A DNA stretch of 37,873 nucleotides from an uncultured Verrucomicrobia subdivision 3 bacterium (GTDB lineage: Bacteria > Verrucomicrobiota > Verrucomicrobiia > Limisphaerales > UBA11358). The number at the start of each line of letters is the position of its first letter. The first letter of the stretch is position 1. The notes below the pieces were generated by a model that worked only from the letters and a program-made list of their open reading frames with translations, searched no databases and was not told the origin of the DNA. Location of the stretch: contig CAJAQO010000169.1 of assembly GCA_903944085.1 (NCBI GenBank), forward strand, positions 1-37,873, in the 5' to 3' direction. Shown piece by piece: positions 1 through 8,112 of the stretch. Both the position numbers and the translations under genes were made by a program.

Positions 1-1
1 A

Positions 2-2515
2 GTCGGCGGCTTTCCAGTCATCCGCAAGCCGATGCGTCAATGGATGCTCCGCATAACCGCCTACGCCGAGAAACTGCTGGCCGACCTCGACACGATTGAC
101 TGGAGCGACTCGCTTAAGGAAATGCAGCGGAACTGGATTGGGCGTTCAGAAGGAGCGGAGGTCAGGTTTAAGGTGGCAAGGGTTCAGGGTTCAGGAACTG
201 AAACCTCCAACCTTGAACCTGAAACCTTCATCACCGTTTTCACCACCCGTCCCGACACTTTGTTCGGCGCGACTTACATGGTGCTCTCGCCGGAACACAA
301 ATTGGTGGATCAAATTGTGCCAAACCAATGGCCGGAGGGTATTCCCGACGTTTGGAAAGGCAAAACCGGGTCGGGGAACTCAATTCCGGCGTCGGGGAAC
401 TCAATTCCTGCGTCGGGGAATTCAACTCCGGCGTCTGGGAACTCAATTCCCGTGTCGGAGAACGCTGTTCCGGTGTCCGGGAATTCAATTCCTGCATCCG
501 GGAATTCAACTCCGGGATCGGGGAGTTCAATTCCTGAGTCCGGGAAGTCATTTCCCGCATCCGGGAATTCAATTCCTGAACGCCGGAACTCATTTCCTGA
601 ACCCGGAAAATCAATTCCCAAAGCAGGAACGACTCATTTTGAGACACCGAAGGCGGCGGTGGAGGCCTATCGGGTCTTTGCCGCCGGCAAGAGTGATCTG
701 GAGCGGACGGAATTGGCCAAGGATAAGAGCGGGGTCTTCACCGGTGCTTACGCGATCAATCCCGTCAACGGCGAGAAGATTCCCATCTGGATCGCCGACT
801 ACGTGCTCGCCAGTTATGGCACGGGCGCCATCATGGCCGTGCCCGCGCATGACGAGCGTGATTGGGAATTTGCCAAGAAATTTAGTTTACCAATTGAGCA
901 GGTTGTAATTCCAATCGGTTTGAAGCCGCTTGAAATCTCGCCAAAAAATTTCATTGGTGGTGCGATTGGCCCACTTGAAAAACCGTTTTGCGAAGAAGGA
1001 ATTGCAATTTCATCGCCAGAATCTGGCTGGCGTTTGAAAGATTTGTCGGGTGAGCGGTGCGACATTAAGGGCCTGCCCACTGCCGAAGCCAAAGCAAAAA
1101 TCTCCGCCTGGCTCGAAGAAAAAGGGCTCGGCAAGAAGACCATCAATTACAAGCTGCGCGACTGGCTGTTCAGCCGCCAGCGTTACTGGGGCGAGCCGTT
1201 TCCGATTATTTGGAAAAAGGATGCCGCCGGGAATTTGTATCACGAGGCGTTGCCGGAAAGTTCGTTACCACTGTTGCCGCCGACATTGGAAGATTACAAG
1301 CCAACTGCTGGCGGCGAGCCGCCGTTGGCGCGGGCAAAAGATTGGTTGCACGAAATTCCCGGCGCGACGCGTGAGACCAACACCATGCCGCAATGGGCCG
1401 GCTCGTGCTGGTATTATCTGCGCTATACCGATGCGAAAAATAATTCCGCGTTTGTCGGCAAAGACGCGCAAAATTATTGGATGGGCGCGAACGGTTGCAA
1501 GTTGAAAGTTGAAGGTTGCAAGTTGGATTCCAGCATGACGCAACCTGTAACTAGCAACCTGCAACCTGCAACTCCGGGCGTTGATTTATACGTCGGCGGC
1601 ACGGAACACGCCGTGTTACATCTGCTTTACGCGCGGTTCTGGCACAAGGTTTTGTTCGATCTCGGCTACGTCTCGACGCCAGAGCCGTTTTACAAGCTCG
1701 TTAATCAAGGACTGATTCTCGGCGAGGACGGGCAGAAAATGTCCAAGTCGCGCGGCAATGTGGTGAACCCCGACGACGTGCTCGTGGAATACGGCGCGGA
1801 TGCGTTCCGGCTTTACGAAATGTTCATGGGGCCGTTGCAGGACACGAAGCCGTGGAACACCAAGGGCGTCGAGGGCGTGTATCGTTTTCTCGGCCGTGTG
1901 TGGCGGTTGTTCGTGGATGAAAATTCGGAAACGGAATTTGAGCAGGCGGAAACATTAACCACCAAGGCACAAAGTCACCAAGATTTGCTGAACCTGATCA
2001 AACTCAATGCGGCCATCAAAGACGTGGCGGCGACGCCGGCGCAGTTGAAGACGCTGCACGCGTGCATCAAGAAAGTCACCGAAGACCTCGATGGGATGCG
2101 CTTTAACACGGCGATTTCCGCGATGATGGTTTTTGTGAACGACGCGATCACTTGGGAAACGAAGCCGTTGGCCGTGCTGCGCGAGTTTTTGATTTTACTC
2201 CAGCCGTTTGCGCCACACATCGCGGAAGAGTTGTGGCACAAGCTGCTTTCCGCTTTCCGCTTTCCGCTTTCCGCTTTGGCTTATCAGCCGTGGCCGAAGT
2301 TTGATGCGGCGTTGCTCGTCGAGAGCGAGATTGAAATTCCCGTGCAGGTGAACGGCAAATTCCGCGACACGATCAAAGTCGCCGTGGATGCCGACCATGC
2401 GACGCTGGAAGCCGCTGCGAAAGCCTCCGAGAAAGTGCAAACCTTCATCGCCGGTAAGACCATCAAGAAAGTCATTATCGTGCCGAAGCGGATGGTGAAC
2501 TTGATTGTGGGCTGA
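2..2515 (+). CDS. leuS: Leucyl-tRNA synthetase, 5'-truncated by window edge
   Basis: Charges tRNA-Leu with leucine in the cytoplasm (class I aminoacyl-tRNA synthetase). The reading frame is open from base 2 ([20 protein letters not shown], a typical LeuRS stretch), so the HIGH-containing N-terminus lies outside the window. Visible landmarks are the editing (CP1) domain with [12 protein letters not shown] and [20 protein letters not shown], the catalytic return [34 protein letters not shown], the KMSKS loop at bases 1736-1750, the anticodon-binding helices and the C-terminal domain. The protein carries four repeat-derived in-frame insertions at about 171-228, 371-622, 1493-1573 and 2244-2277. 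All key motifs around them are intact, so the enzyme is probably functional. It converges on the ArsR-methyltransferase gene with only 21 bases between the stops. Confidence 0.97.
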   Translation, partial: VGGFPVIRKPMRQWMLRITAYAEKLLADLDTIDWSDSLKEMQRNWIGRSEGAEVRFKVARVQGSGTETSNLEPETFITVFTTRPDTLFGATYMVLSPEHKLVDQIVPNQWPEGIPDVWKGKTGSGNSIPASGNSIPASGNSTPASGNSIPVSENAVPVSGNSIPASGNSTPGSGSSIPESGKSFPASGNSIPERRNSFPEPGKSIPKAGTTHFETPKAAVEAYRVFAAGKSDLERTELAKDKSGVFTGAYAINPVNGEKIPIWIADYVLASYGTGAIMAVPAHDERDWEFAKKFSLPIEQVVIPIGLKPLEISPKNFIGGAIGPLEKPFCEEGIAISSPESGWRLKDLSGERCDIKGLPTAEAKAKISAWLEEKGLGKKTINYKLRDWLFSRQRYWGEPFPIIWKKDAAGNLYHEALPESSLPLLPPTLEDYKPTAGGEPPLARAKDWLHEIPGATRETNTMPQWAGSCWYYLRYTDAKNNSAFVGKDAQNYWMGANGCKLKVEGCKLDSSMTQPVTSNLQPATPGVDLYVGGTEHAVLHLLYARFWHKVLFDLGYVSTPEPFYKLVNQGLILGEDGQKMSKSRGNVVNPDDVLVEYGADAFRLYEMFMGPLQDTKPWNTKGVEGVYRFLGRVWRLFVDENSETEFEQAETLTTKAQSHQDLLNLIKLNAAIKDVAATPAQLKTLHACIKKVTEDLDGMRFNTAISAMMVFVNDAITWETKPLAVLREFLILLQPFAPHIAEELWHKLLSAFRFPLSALAYQPWPKFDAALLVESEIEIPVQVNGKFRDTIKVAVDADHATLEAAAKASEKVQTFIAGKTIKKVIIVPKRMVNLIVG
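171..228. repeat. Heptamer-based inverted repeat inside leuS
   Basis: The left half repeats the 7-mer GGTTCAG and the right half carries words such as CTGAAACC and CCTTGAACC that are its complement, so the segment can fold as an imperfect hairpin. It is translated in frame just before the conserved [13 protein letters not shown] motif and adds about 20 residues not expected in LeuRS. Confidence 0.75.
371..622. repeat. 12 x 21-nt tandem array inside leuS
   Basis: Twelve consecutive 21-nt units start at 371, 392, 413 and so on to 602, with no insertion or deletion. They encode twelve heptapeptides of the form S-G-N-S-I-P-A. The DNA core is close to GGGAATTCAATTCC with a variable spacer. The array lies within the editing domain, between the region before DVWKG and the conserved segment leading to [11 protein letters not shown]. 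Period and copy number match the arrays at 15870 and 31933. Confidence 0.93.
1493..1573. repeat. Heptamer inverted repeat inside leuS
   Basis: Runs of the 7-mers GTTGCAA, GTTGAAA and GTTGAAG are followed, after about 20 bases, by CAACCTG and GCAACCT words of the opposite sense, forming a long imperfect palindrome. It is translated in frame between YWM and [12 protein letters not shown], which are normally nearly adjacent in LeuRS. Confidence 0.8.
2244..2277. repeat. GCTTTCC heptamer array inside leuS
   Basis: Four head-to-tail copies of GCTTTCC plus a partial fifth are read in frame between the EELWHKL helix and LAYQPWP near the C-terminal domain. There is no inverted arm here, only a direct heptamer run. 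Confidence 0.8.
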
Positions 2516-2536
2516 TTTTGTAGGAGCCGACGGAAA

Positions 2537-3466
2537 TTATTTTTCCCCGCTCGCCAGAATCGTCTGAAAATGCGGCGACTGTTCTTCGGCGGCCACGATG
2601 CTGATTTCGATTTTTTTGAAACCGGCGGCTTCGAGCCAGCGGTGCAAATCGCTTTCGGCAAAACCCAGCCAGCGGTCGCCGTAAAGCTCGCGGGCCTTGT
2701 CGAAGTTGTGTTTCAGCAGGTCGAGCAGCAGGATTTGTCCGCCGGGCTTGAGCAGCTTTGCCGCGCTCGCCAAGGCCGCCGCCGGATCTTCGGCGTGATG
2801 CAGGGCCTGGCTCAAAATCACCAAGTCCACGCTGTTCGCTTCAATCGGCGGGTTCTGCAAATTGCCCAGCCGGAACTCCAAATTTTTCAATCCGTTTTTT
2901 TTCGCCTTGGCCGCGCCGAAGGCGACGATTTTTTCCGAGTTGTCCACGGCGATGACTTTTTTGCAGCGGCGCGCGAGGAGTTCGCTCAGCAAACCTTCGC
3001 CCGCGCCCAAGTCCGCGACGACGAGCGGCGGCAAAATTCTCAAAAGCAAATGCCCGAACGCCTGCCACGAACGGCCAGGGCCGTAAACGCGGTCGAAACG
3101 GCCGGCGACTTGGTTGAAGAAAACCTGCGCCTGCTCTTTGCGGCGGGCGAGGACGCGCTTGAGATTAATTTGATCGCCGTTATGTTCGGCGAGTTCCTTC
3201 GCGCCGCGAATGGCGAGTTGGATGAATTCGCTGGCGACGGAGTCGGCCTGCGGATTGAGTTTGTAAAAGGTGCGCTTGCCGTCGCGCCGCGATTTCACGA
3301 GCGCGCAGTCGGCGAGCAGGCCGAGGTGCGTCGAGATGCGCGACTGGCCGAGACGCGTGACTTCCTGCAGTTCGTTGACCGACAGTTCGTCCTTTTCCAG
3401 CAGCGCGACGATGCGCAACCGCGTCGGGTCGGACAAAGCCCGCAAAGATTTCAAGGTTGAGGTCAT
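2537..3466 (-). CDS. ArsR-family regulator fused to a SAM methyltransferase (SahR-like)
   Basis: A 309-residue two-domain protein. Residues 1-85 form an ArsR/SmtB winged helix (ALSDPTRLRIVALL, then the recognition helix LGQSRISTHLGLL and a DGKRTFYKL wing). After a helical linker, residues about 145-260 are a class I SAM-dependent methyltransferase with the nucleotide-binding motif VVADLGAGEGLLSELL, the acidic VDNSEK loop and LKPGGQILLLDLL. It is divergent from metK and close to ahcY. ArsR regulators of this architecture next to SAM-cycle genes are known as SahR-type sensors of S-adenosylhomocysteine. That the methyltransferase fold acts here as a ligand sensor is inference; a true methyltransferase activity is also possible. 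Confidence 0.85.
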   Translation of the reverse strand: MTSTLKSLRALSDPTRLRIVALLEKDELSVNELQEVTRLGQSRISTHLGLLADCALVKSRRDGKRTFYKLNPQADSVASEFIQLAIRGAKELAEHNGDQINLKRVLARRKEQAQVFFNQVAGRFDRVYGPGRSWQAFGHLLLRILPPLVVADLGAGEGLLSELLARRCKKVIAVDNSEKIVAFGAAKAKKNGLKNLEFRLGNLQNPPIEANSVDLVILSQALHHAEDPAAALASAAKLLKPGGQILLLDLLKHNFDKARELYGDRWLGFAESDLHRWLEAAGFKKIEISIVAAEEQSPHFQTILASGEK

Positions 3467-3504
3467 GTTTATTTTGGCGCGTCCAACTTTTTCTGAAATT
3501 CCAT

Positions 3505-3532
3505 TTGACGCGTTCCAGAATCTTTATATCAT
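3505..3532 (+). promoter_or_regulatory. Candidate sigma-70 promoter of metK
   Basis: TTGACG at 3505-3510 and TATCAT at 3527-3532 are separated by 16 bases, about 50 bases before the metK start. The match is partial and no transcript evidence is available. Confidence 0.35.
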
Positions 3533-3553
3533 CCTATCAAGATACGTCAATAT
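3526..3553. promoter_or_regulatory. Candidate ArsR/SahR operator
   Basis: An AT-rich, weakly palindromic stretch with TATCAAGATA near its centre and ATAT at both ends overlaps the predicted metK start site. It is in the only intergenic space shared by the divergent regulator and metK, which is where an autoregulated ArsR-type protein would bind. The symmetry is poor, so this is a position-based guess. Confidence 0.25.
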
Positions 3554-3582
3554 GTTGTTGTCGTTAAACCAAAATATAATCC

Positions 3583-4752
3583 ATGAGCAATAGTTACATC
3601 TTCTCCTCCGAGTCCGTCGGCGAAGGCCATCCGGACAAAGTCGCCGATACCATTTCTGACGCTGTCCTCGACGCCTGTTTGTCGCAGGACAAGTTCAGCC
3701 GCGTCGCCTGCGAATGTTATGTGAAGTCGAACATCGCCATCGTCGGCGGTGAAATCACCACGAAGGCGAAGCTCGATTTCGTGAAGCTCGCGCGCGAAGC
3801 CATCCGCGAAATTGGTTATGTGAACGACGACGACGTGTTTCACGCCGACAAAGTGTTCGTCAATGTCATCGTGACGCAGCAGTCGCCCGACATCGCGCAA
3901 GGTGTGGACGCCAAGAAGGCCAAAGGCAAAAAGACCGCCAAGCAAGGTGCCGGCGATCAGGGTTTGATGTTCGGTTACGCCAGCAACGAAACGCCCGAGC
4001 TGATGCCCGCGCCGATCATGTTCGCGCATCGCCTCGGCCGCGAGTTGACGAAGATCCGCAAGAGCGGCAAAGTGCCGTGGCTGCGTCCCGACGCGAAGTC
4101 GCAGGTCTCCGTCGTTTATGAAAACGGCAAGCCGGTTTCCATTTCCAACGTCGTCATTTCCACGCAGCACGCGGCGGATGTCGAGCACGCCGAGATCGAA
4201 AGATTCTGCATCGAGAATATCATCAAAAAAGTTTTGCCGGCAAAAATGCTCACGCCGCAAACGGAATTTCTCATCAACCCCACCGGCCGTTTCGTCGTCG
4301 GCGGACCGCAGGGCGACACCGGTTTGACCGGCCGCAAAATCATTGTGGACAGCTACGGCGGCATGGGCCGTCACGGCGGTGGCGCGTTCTCCGGCAAAGA
4401 TCCGACGAAGGTGGATCGCAGCGCCGCTTACATGGGCCGCTGGGTCGCCAAGAACATTGTCGCTGCGAAGCTCGCCGCGAAATGCGAAATCCAGTTCGCC
4501 TACGCCATTGGCTATCCTGATCCGGTCAGTATTCACGTGGATACGTTTGGCACCTCAACTGTCGATGACGCGAAGATCATCGCTGCGGTCAACAAGGTGT
4601 TCAGTTTCCAACCGTCTGACATTATTGACCAACTGGACTTGCGCCGTCCGATTTACTCGAAGACGACCAACTATGGTCACTTCGGCAAGAGCGACAAAGA
4701 TCTCACTTGGGAAGCGACGGATAAAGTCGAAGCGTTGCTGAAAGCAATTTGA
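3583..4752 (+). CDS. metK: S-adenosylmethionine synthetase
   Basis: Makes S-adenosylmethionine from methionine and ATP in the cytoplasm. The 389-residue product is normal length. It shows the ATP-binding [15 protein letters not shown] near the N-terminus, the signature hexapeptide-containing [12 protein letters not shown] at about 122-133, [19 protein letters not shown] with the P-loop-like GGGAFSGKD and the [12 protein letters not shown] strand. The start follows an AT-rich leader without a clear Shine-Dalgarno. It is the first gene of a metK / four-helix-bundle / ahcY run and is divergent from the SahR-like regulator, which suggests control by S-adenosylhomocysteine level. Confidence 0.97.
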   Translation: MSNSYIFSSESVGEGHPDKVADTISDAVLDACLSQDKFSRVACECYVKSNIAIVGGEITTKAKLDFVKLAREAIREIGYVNDDDVFHADKVFVNVIVTQQSPDIAQGVDAKKAKGKKTAKQGAGDQGLMFGYASNETPELMPAPIMFAHRLGRELTKIRKSGKVPWLRPDAKSQVSVVYENGKPVSISNVVISTQHAADVEHAEIERFCIENIIKKVLPAKMLTPQTEFLINPTGRFVVGGPQGDTGLTGRKIIVDSYGGMGRHGGGAFSGKDPTKVDRSAAYMGRWVAKNIVAAKLAAKCEIQFAYAIGYPDPVSIHVDTFGTSTVDDAKIIAAVNKVFSFQPSDIIDQLDLRRPIYSKTTNYGHFGKSDKDLTWEATDKVEALLKAI

Positions 4753-4757
4753 CAAAT

Positions 4758-4832
4758 AGTTTCAAGTGTTCAGTGTCAAGTGTTCAGCAACAAACCGTCG
4801 CGCTGAACACTTGAAACTTGAAACTGAACACT
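4758..4832. repeat. Heptamer inverted repeat 5' of four-helix-bundle gene
   Basis: Left arm 4758-4787 is built of GTGTTCA/GTGTCAA words and right arm 4803-4832 of TGAACAC/TTGAAAC words, with a 15-base loop, giving a potential long hairpin. The right-arm words recur at 5199-5230 on the other side of the next gene in the same orientation. Confidence 0.88.
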
Positions 4833-4838
4833 TTGGTT

Positions 4839-5210
4839 ATGGCCTATCAATCGTTTGAGGATTTGGAAGTTTGGAAAAGGGGCTGTCGTCTGGCGGTGGA
4901 AGTTTGCCGGACGGTGGGCGAGTCAAAGCAATATGCTTTGCGCGACCAGATGCAGCGGGCGGCCATTTCGATTTCCTCGAACATTGCGGAAGGCTGCGAG
5001 CGGGACAGCAAGCTGGATTTTATCCGCTTTCTCCGCATCGCCAAAGGTTCGGCGGCCGAACTCCGAACCCAAACTTACATTGCATTGAAATTAGAAATGA
5101 TCTCGAAAACGGATGCGGACAAGCATATCGCGGAACTAAAAGAAATTTCCGCGATGCTTCAAGGTCTCATCCGCTCAATAAACGACCGAATTGCAAAAAC
5201 TGAACACTGA
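4839..5210 (+). CDS. Four-helix-bundle protein (23S rRNA intervening-sequence / S23 family)
   Basis: A 123-residue all-helical protein starting MAYQSFEDLEVWKRGCRLAV, with the family hallmarks YALRDQMQRAAISISSNIAEGCER and FIRFLRIAKGSAAELRTQ. The family includes proteins encoded within 23S rRNA intervening sequences and is structurally related to Avd of diversity-generating retroelements. Its biochemical role is unknown. No reverse transcriptase or variable repeat is nearby. The ATG at 4839 is preferred over an upstream TTG because MAYQSFEDLEVWK is the usual family start. The gene lies between metK and ahcY, its flanks are near-identical heptamer repeats, and its last codons (KTEH) are themselves read from the 3' repeat, which suggests insertion as a cassette. 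Confidence 0.9.
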   Translation: MAYQSFEDLEVWKRGCRLAVEVCRTVGESKQYALRDQMQRAAISISSNIAEGCERDSKLDFIRFLRIAKGSAAELRTQTYIALKLEMISKTDADKHIAELKEISAMLQGLIRSINDRIAKTEH

Positions 5211-5230
5211 ACACTTGAAACTGAACACTT
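5199..5230. repeat. Heptamer repeat 3' of four-helix-bundle gene and 5' of ahcY
   Basis: Words CTGAACAC, TGAACACT and TTGAAAC repeat the right arm of the element at 4803-4832 in the same orientation. The ahcY start codon follows after 6 bases, as the four-helix gene's start follows the upstream copy. Confidence 0.88.
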
Positions 5231-5236
5231 AATTAT

Positions 5237-6739
5237 ATGTCCAAAGCTAAATCCTCCGCCGCCGCTGCCGTCATTGCTGAAGTCAGCGCGGCGCTGCCCA
5301 ACCTCGCCACGTTCGCCGCGCAAACGCCGGCGGGCAAAGATTATATTGTCCGCGATTTCGCGCTCGCCGAATGGGGCCGCAAGGAACTCAACGTGGCCGA
5401 GCACGAAATGCCCGGTTTGATGTCCGTGCGCAAAAAATACGCGAAGACCAAACCGCTCAAAGGCGTGCGCATCACCGGTTCGTTGCACATGACCATCCAG
5501 ACGGCAGTGCTCATCGAGACGCTCGTCGCCCTCGGAGCGAATGTGCGCTGGGCTAGCTGCAATATTTTCTCCACACAAGATCACGCCGCCTCCGCCATCG
5601 CGGCCACCGGCACGCCGGTGTTTGCGTGGAAGGGCGAGACGCTCGAGGAATATTGGGAACTCACGCTCAAGGCGATTTTGTTCCCGGGCGATCAAGGTCC
5701 GCAGCTCGTCGTGGATGACGGCGGCGACGTGACCTTGCTCATTCACAAAGGTTACGAACTCGAAAACGGTTCCAAGTGGGCTTACGAATCCAAAGGCGAC
5801 AGCCATGAAGTTTTTGTCGTGAAAGCGCTCCTCCGCCGCCTCGCAAAAGACAAGCCCGGTCTCTGGACGAAGATCGTCAAAAATTGGCGCGGCGTGTCCG
5901 AAGAAACGACCACCGGCGTCCATCGCCTCTACCAGATGAAGGAAGCGGGTAAGTTGCTCGTGCCCGCCATCAACGTGAACGACTCCGTCACCAAATCGAA
6001 GTTCGACAATCTTTACGGCTGCCGCGAATCGCTCGCGGACGGCATCAAACGCGCCACCGACGTCATGCTCGCCGGCAAAGTTGCCGTCGTCTGCGGTTAC
6101 GGCGATGTGGGCAAAGGCTGCGCGCATTCGCTCCGCGCCTATGGTTCCCGCGTCGTGGTCACCGAAATTGATCCGATCAATGCGCTGCAAGCCGCGATGG
6201 AAGGTTTCGAGGTCAACACTGTCGAAAGCACGCTCGGCGTCGGCGACATTTACGTCACCACCACGGGCAACTGCGACATCATCACCGCCGAGCATATTCT
6301 CGCGATGAAGGATCAAGCGATTGTTTGCAACATCGGCCACTTCGATAACGAAATCCAAGTGGACAAGTTGAAGAAGGTCAAAGGTGTGACCATCGAAAAC
6401 ATCAAGCCGCAATACGACCGCTATCACTTGCCCGGCAACAAGAGCATTTATCTGCTCGCCGAAGGCCGCCTCGTGAACCTCGGCTGCGCCACCGGCCATC
6501 CGAGTTTCGTGATGAGCAACTCGTTCACGAACCAGACGCTCGCGCAGATTGATCTGTGGGCGAACAAGGACAAATACGAGAAGACGGTTTACCGCCTGCC
6601 CAAAAAGCTCGACGAAGAAGTCGCGCGGTTGCACCTGGAAAAAATCGGCGTCGTGCTGACCAAGCTGACCAAGTCGCAGGCCGAATATCTCGGCGTGCCG
6701 GCGGACGGTCCCTACAAGCCGGAACATTACCGCTATTGA
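5237..6739 (+). CDS. ahcY: Adenosylhomocysteinase (SAH hydrolase)
   Basis: Hydrolyses S-adenosylhomocysteine to adenosine and homocysteine, relieving product inhibition of methyltransferases and completing the SAM cycle with metK. The 500-residue protein shows [47 protein letters not shown], the NAD-binding [19 protein letters not shown] and the conserved C-terminus KPEHYRY. The N-terminus has a short Ala/Ser-rich extension. The leader is made of heptamer repeat with no evident Shine-Dalgarno. A strong terminator follows the stop. Co-transcription with metK through the intervening cassette is likely but inferred. Confidence 0.97.
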   Translation: MSKAKSSAAAAVIAEVSAALPNLATFAAQTPAGKDYIVRDFALAEWGRKELNVAEHEMPGLMSVRKKYAKTKPLKGVRITGSLHMTIQTAVLIETLVALGANVRWASCNIFSTQDHAASAIAATGTPVFAWKGETLEEYWELTLKAILFPGDQGPQLVVDDGGDVTLLIHKGYELENGSKWAYESKGDSHEVFVVKALLRRLAKDKPGLWTKIVKNWRGVSEETTTGVHRLYQMKEAGKLLVPAINVNDSVTKSKFDNLYGCRESLADGIKRATDVMLAGKVAVVCGYGDVGKGCAHSLRAYGSRVVVTEIDPINALQAAMEGFEVNTVESTLGVGDIYVTTTGNCDIITAEHILAMKDQAIVCNIGHFDNEIQVDKLKKVKGVTIENIKPQYDRYHLPGNKSIYLLAEGRLVNLGCATGHPSFVMSNSFTNQTLAQIDLWANKDKYEKTVYRLPKKLDEEVARLHLEKIGVVLTKLTKSQAEYLGVPADGPYKPEHYRY

Positions 6740-6755
6740 GCCGTTAGAATTCCGA

Positions 6756-6789
6756 GGCGGACGGGCTTGATGCTCGTCCGCCTTTTTTT
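6756..6789 (+). terminator. Rho-independent terminator after ahcY
   Basis: Stem GGCGGACG/CGTCCGCC with an 11-base loop, followed directly by seven T. It closes the SAM-cycle transcription unit. Confidence 0.92.
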
Positions 6790-6816
6790 GCGGAAAAATT
6801 TTTAATCAATTACGCC

Positions 6817-8055
6817 ATGCCCAATCTTCCCAGCGGACATCCTGATTCTCTCGGTCCGGTCGCCGCTGGTGTGCCGAAACGAATTCGCGCGCCGCGAATC
6901 GCCAAATCGAAATTCGAGGCGGCGACCAAATCCGGCGTGGCGGAAACGGCGGCCGCGCCGAAACCGGAATTTAGTTTTGCGCTCAAGCCGGCGGACATTG
7001 CGCGGTATCTGAACCGCTTTGTCATTGGGCAGCGGGAGGCGAAAAAAGTTTTGAGCGTGGCGTTGTGCGACCATTTTCAGCACGTGCGCTTCACGCTCGA
7101 AGGCAACGCCGCGCCGTTTTACCAAAAACAAAATGTGCTGCTGCTCGGTCCGACCGGCGTGGGCAAAACTCATTTGATCCGCTCTGCGGCGGAACTTATC
7201 GGCGTGCCGTTTGTTAAAGCGGACGCCACCAAGTTCAGCGAGACTGGCTACGTCGGCGGCGATGTGGATGATCTCGTGCGCGATCTCGTCCGACGTGCCG
7301 GCGGCGACGTGAAAAAGGCCGAGCACGGGATCATTTATCTCGACGAAGTGGACAAGCTCGCGACGCGCGGCGAACCGGCCGGTCGCGATGTGTCCGGTCG
7401 CGGTGTGCAGACGAATTTGCTCAAGCTGATGGAAGACGGCGACGTGCCGCTGGTTTCGCCAAACGATGTCACCGGACAGCTTCAAAGCGCGATGTCGGCG
7501 ATGCGTGGCGGCGGCGCGACGCAGCCGGAGACGATCAACACGCGGCATATTTTGTTCATCGTGAGCGGCGCGTTTTCGGGCATCACGGAAATCATCCGGC
7601 AACGAACCGGCTTGCCGGCCGCCAAGAGCAAACCGGCCGTTGACCTGCTGAATGCCCAAGTGACGACGGCAGATTTAATTGCTTACGGCTTGGAACCGGA
7701 GTTCATCGGCCGCCTGCCGGTGCGCGTGGCCTGCCACGGTTTGGATGCGGACGATTTGTTCGCCGTGCTGCGCCGGAGCGAGAGCAGCCTCATTCACCAA
7801 TACGAGCGCGCCTTCGCCGCTTACGGCATCGCCTGCGAATTCAAAGACGACGGCCTGCGGCAGCTCGCTGATCTGGCGGCCACGGAAAACACCGGCGCGC
7901 GCGGCTTGATGACGATTTGCGAGCGCGTGTTCCGCGACTTCAAATTCAAGCTGCCATCCAGCCGCGTGAAAAAATTTTCCGTGACCGCAAGACTGGTGAA
8001 CGCGCCGGCAGTAGAATTGCGCCGGCTGCTGGCCGGCACCCTCACGGCCGGCTGA
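6817..8055 (+). CDS. ClpX-like AAA+ unfoldase without zinc domain
   Basis: A 412-residue AAA+ ATPase of the ClpX/HslU group. The first 60 residues are a low-complexity Ala/Pro-rich tail with no CxxC pairs, so the zinc-binding domain of ClpX is absent. The ATPase core is complete: LGPTGVGKTHL (Walker A), the pore-loop TGYVGGDVDDLV, GIIYLDEVDKL (Walker B), the arginine-finger region EPEFIGRLPV and sensor-2 TGARGL. The segment that in ClpX carries the ClpP-docking IGF tripeptide is about 10 residues shorter (RQRTGLPAAKSKP) and has no IGF. The RKH substrate loop is also not recognisable. It probably unfolds or remodels proteins, perhaps without ClpP. The clpP-clpX pair expected elsewhere in the genome is not seen here. 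Confidence 0.85.
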   Translation: MPNLPSGHPDSLGPVAAGVPKRIRAPRIAKSKFEAATKSGVAETAAAPKPEFSFALKPADIARYLNRFVIGQREAKKVLSVALCDHFQHVRFTLEGNAAPFYQKQNVLLLGPTGVGKTHLIRSAAELIGVPFVKADATKFSETGYVGGDVDDLVRDLVRRAGGDVKKAEHGIIYLDEVDKLATRGEPAGRDVSGRGVQTNLLKLMEDGDVPLVSPNDVTGQLQSAMSAMRGGGATQPETINTRHILFIVSGAFSGITEIIRQRTGLPAAKSKPAVDLLNAQVTTADLIAYGLEPEFIGRLPVRVACHGLDADDLFAVLRRSESSLIHQYERAFAAYGIACEFKDDGLRQLADLAATENTGARGLMTICERVFRDFKFKLPSSRVKKFSVTARLVNAPAVELRRLLAGTLTAG

Positions 8056-8112
8056 TAATGCTGATAAAAATTTCTGATTTCCTTCGCGGCGGATTTTTTC
8101 CATCGTGTCGGC

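Noticed and set aside
3467-3582. SAM or SAH riboswitch before metK
   Set aside because: The 116-base space is AT-rich with no conserved riboswitch helices that I can recognise; protein control by the divergent regulator is more likely.
4839-5210. Diversity-generating retroelement accessory gene (avd)
   Set aside because: The fold is related, but there is no reverse transcriptase, template repeat or variable repeat nearby.
5159-6727. Long open frame of 522 codons antisense to ahcY
   Set aside because: It is the shadow of a GC-rich gene; ahcY on the other strand has all family motifs and the antisense product resembles nothing known.
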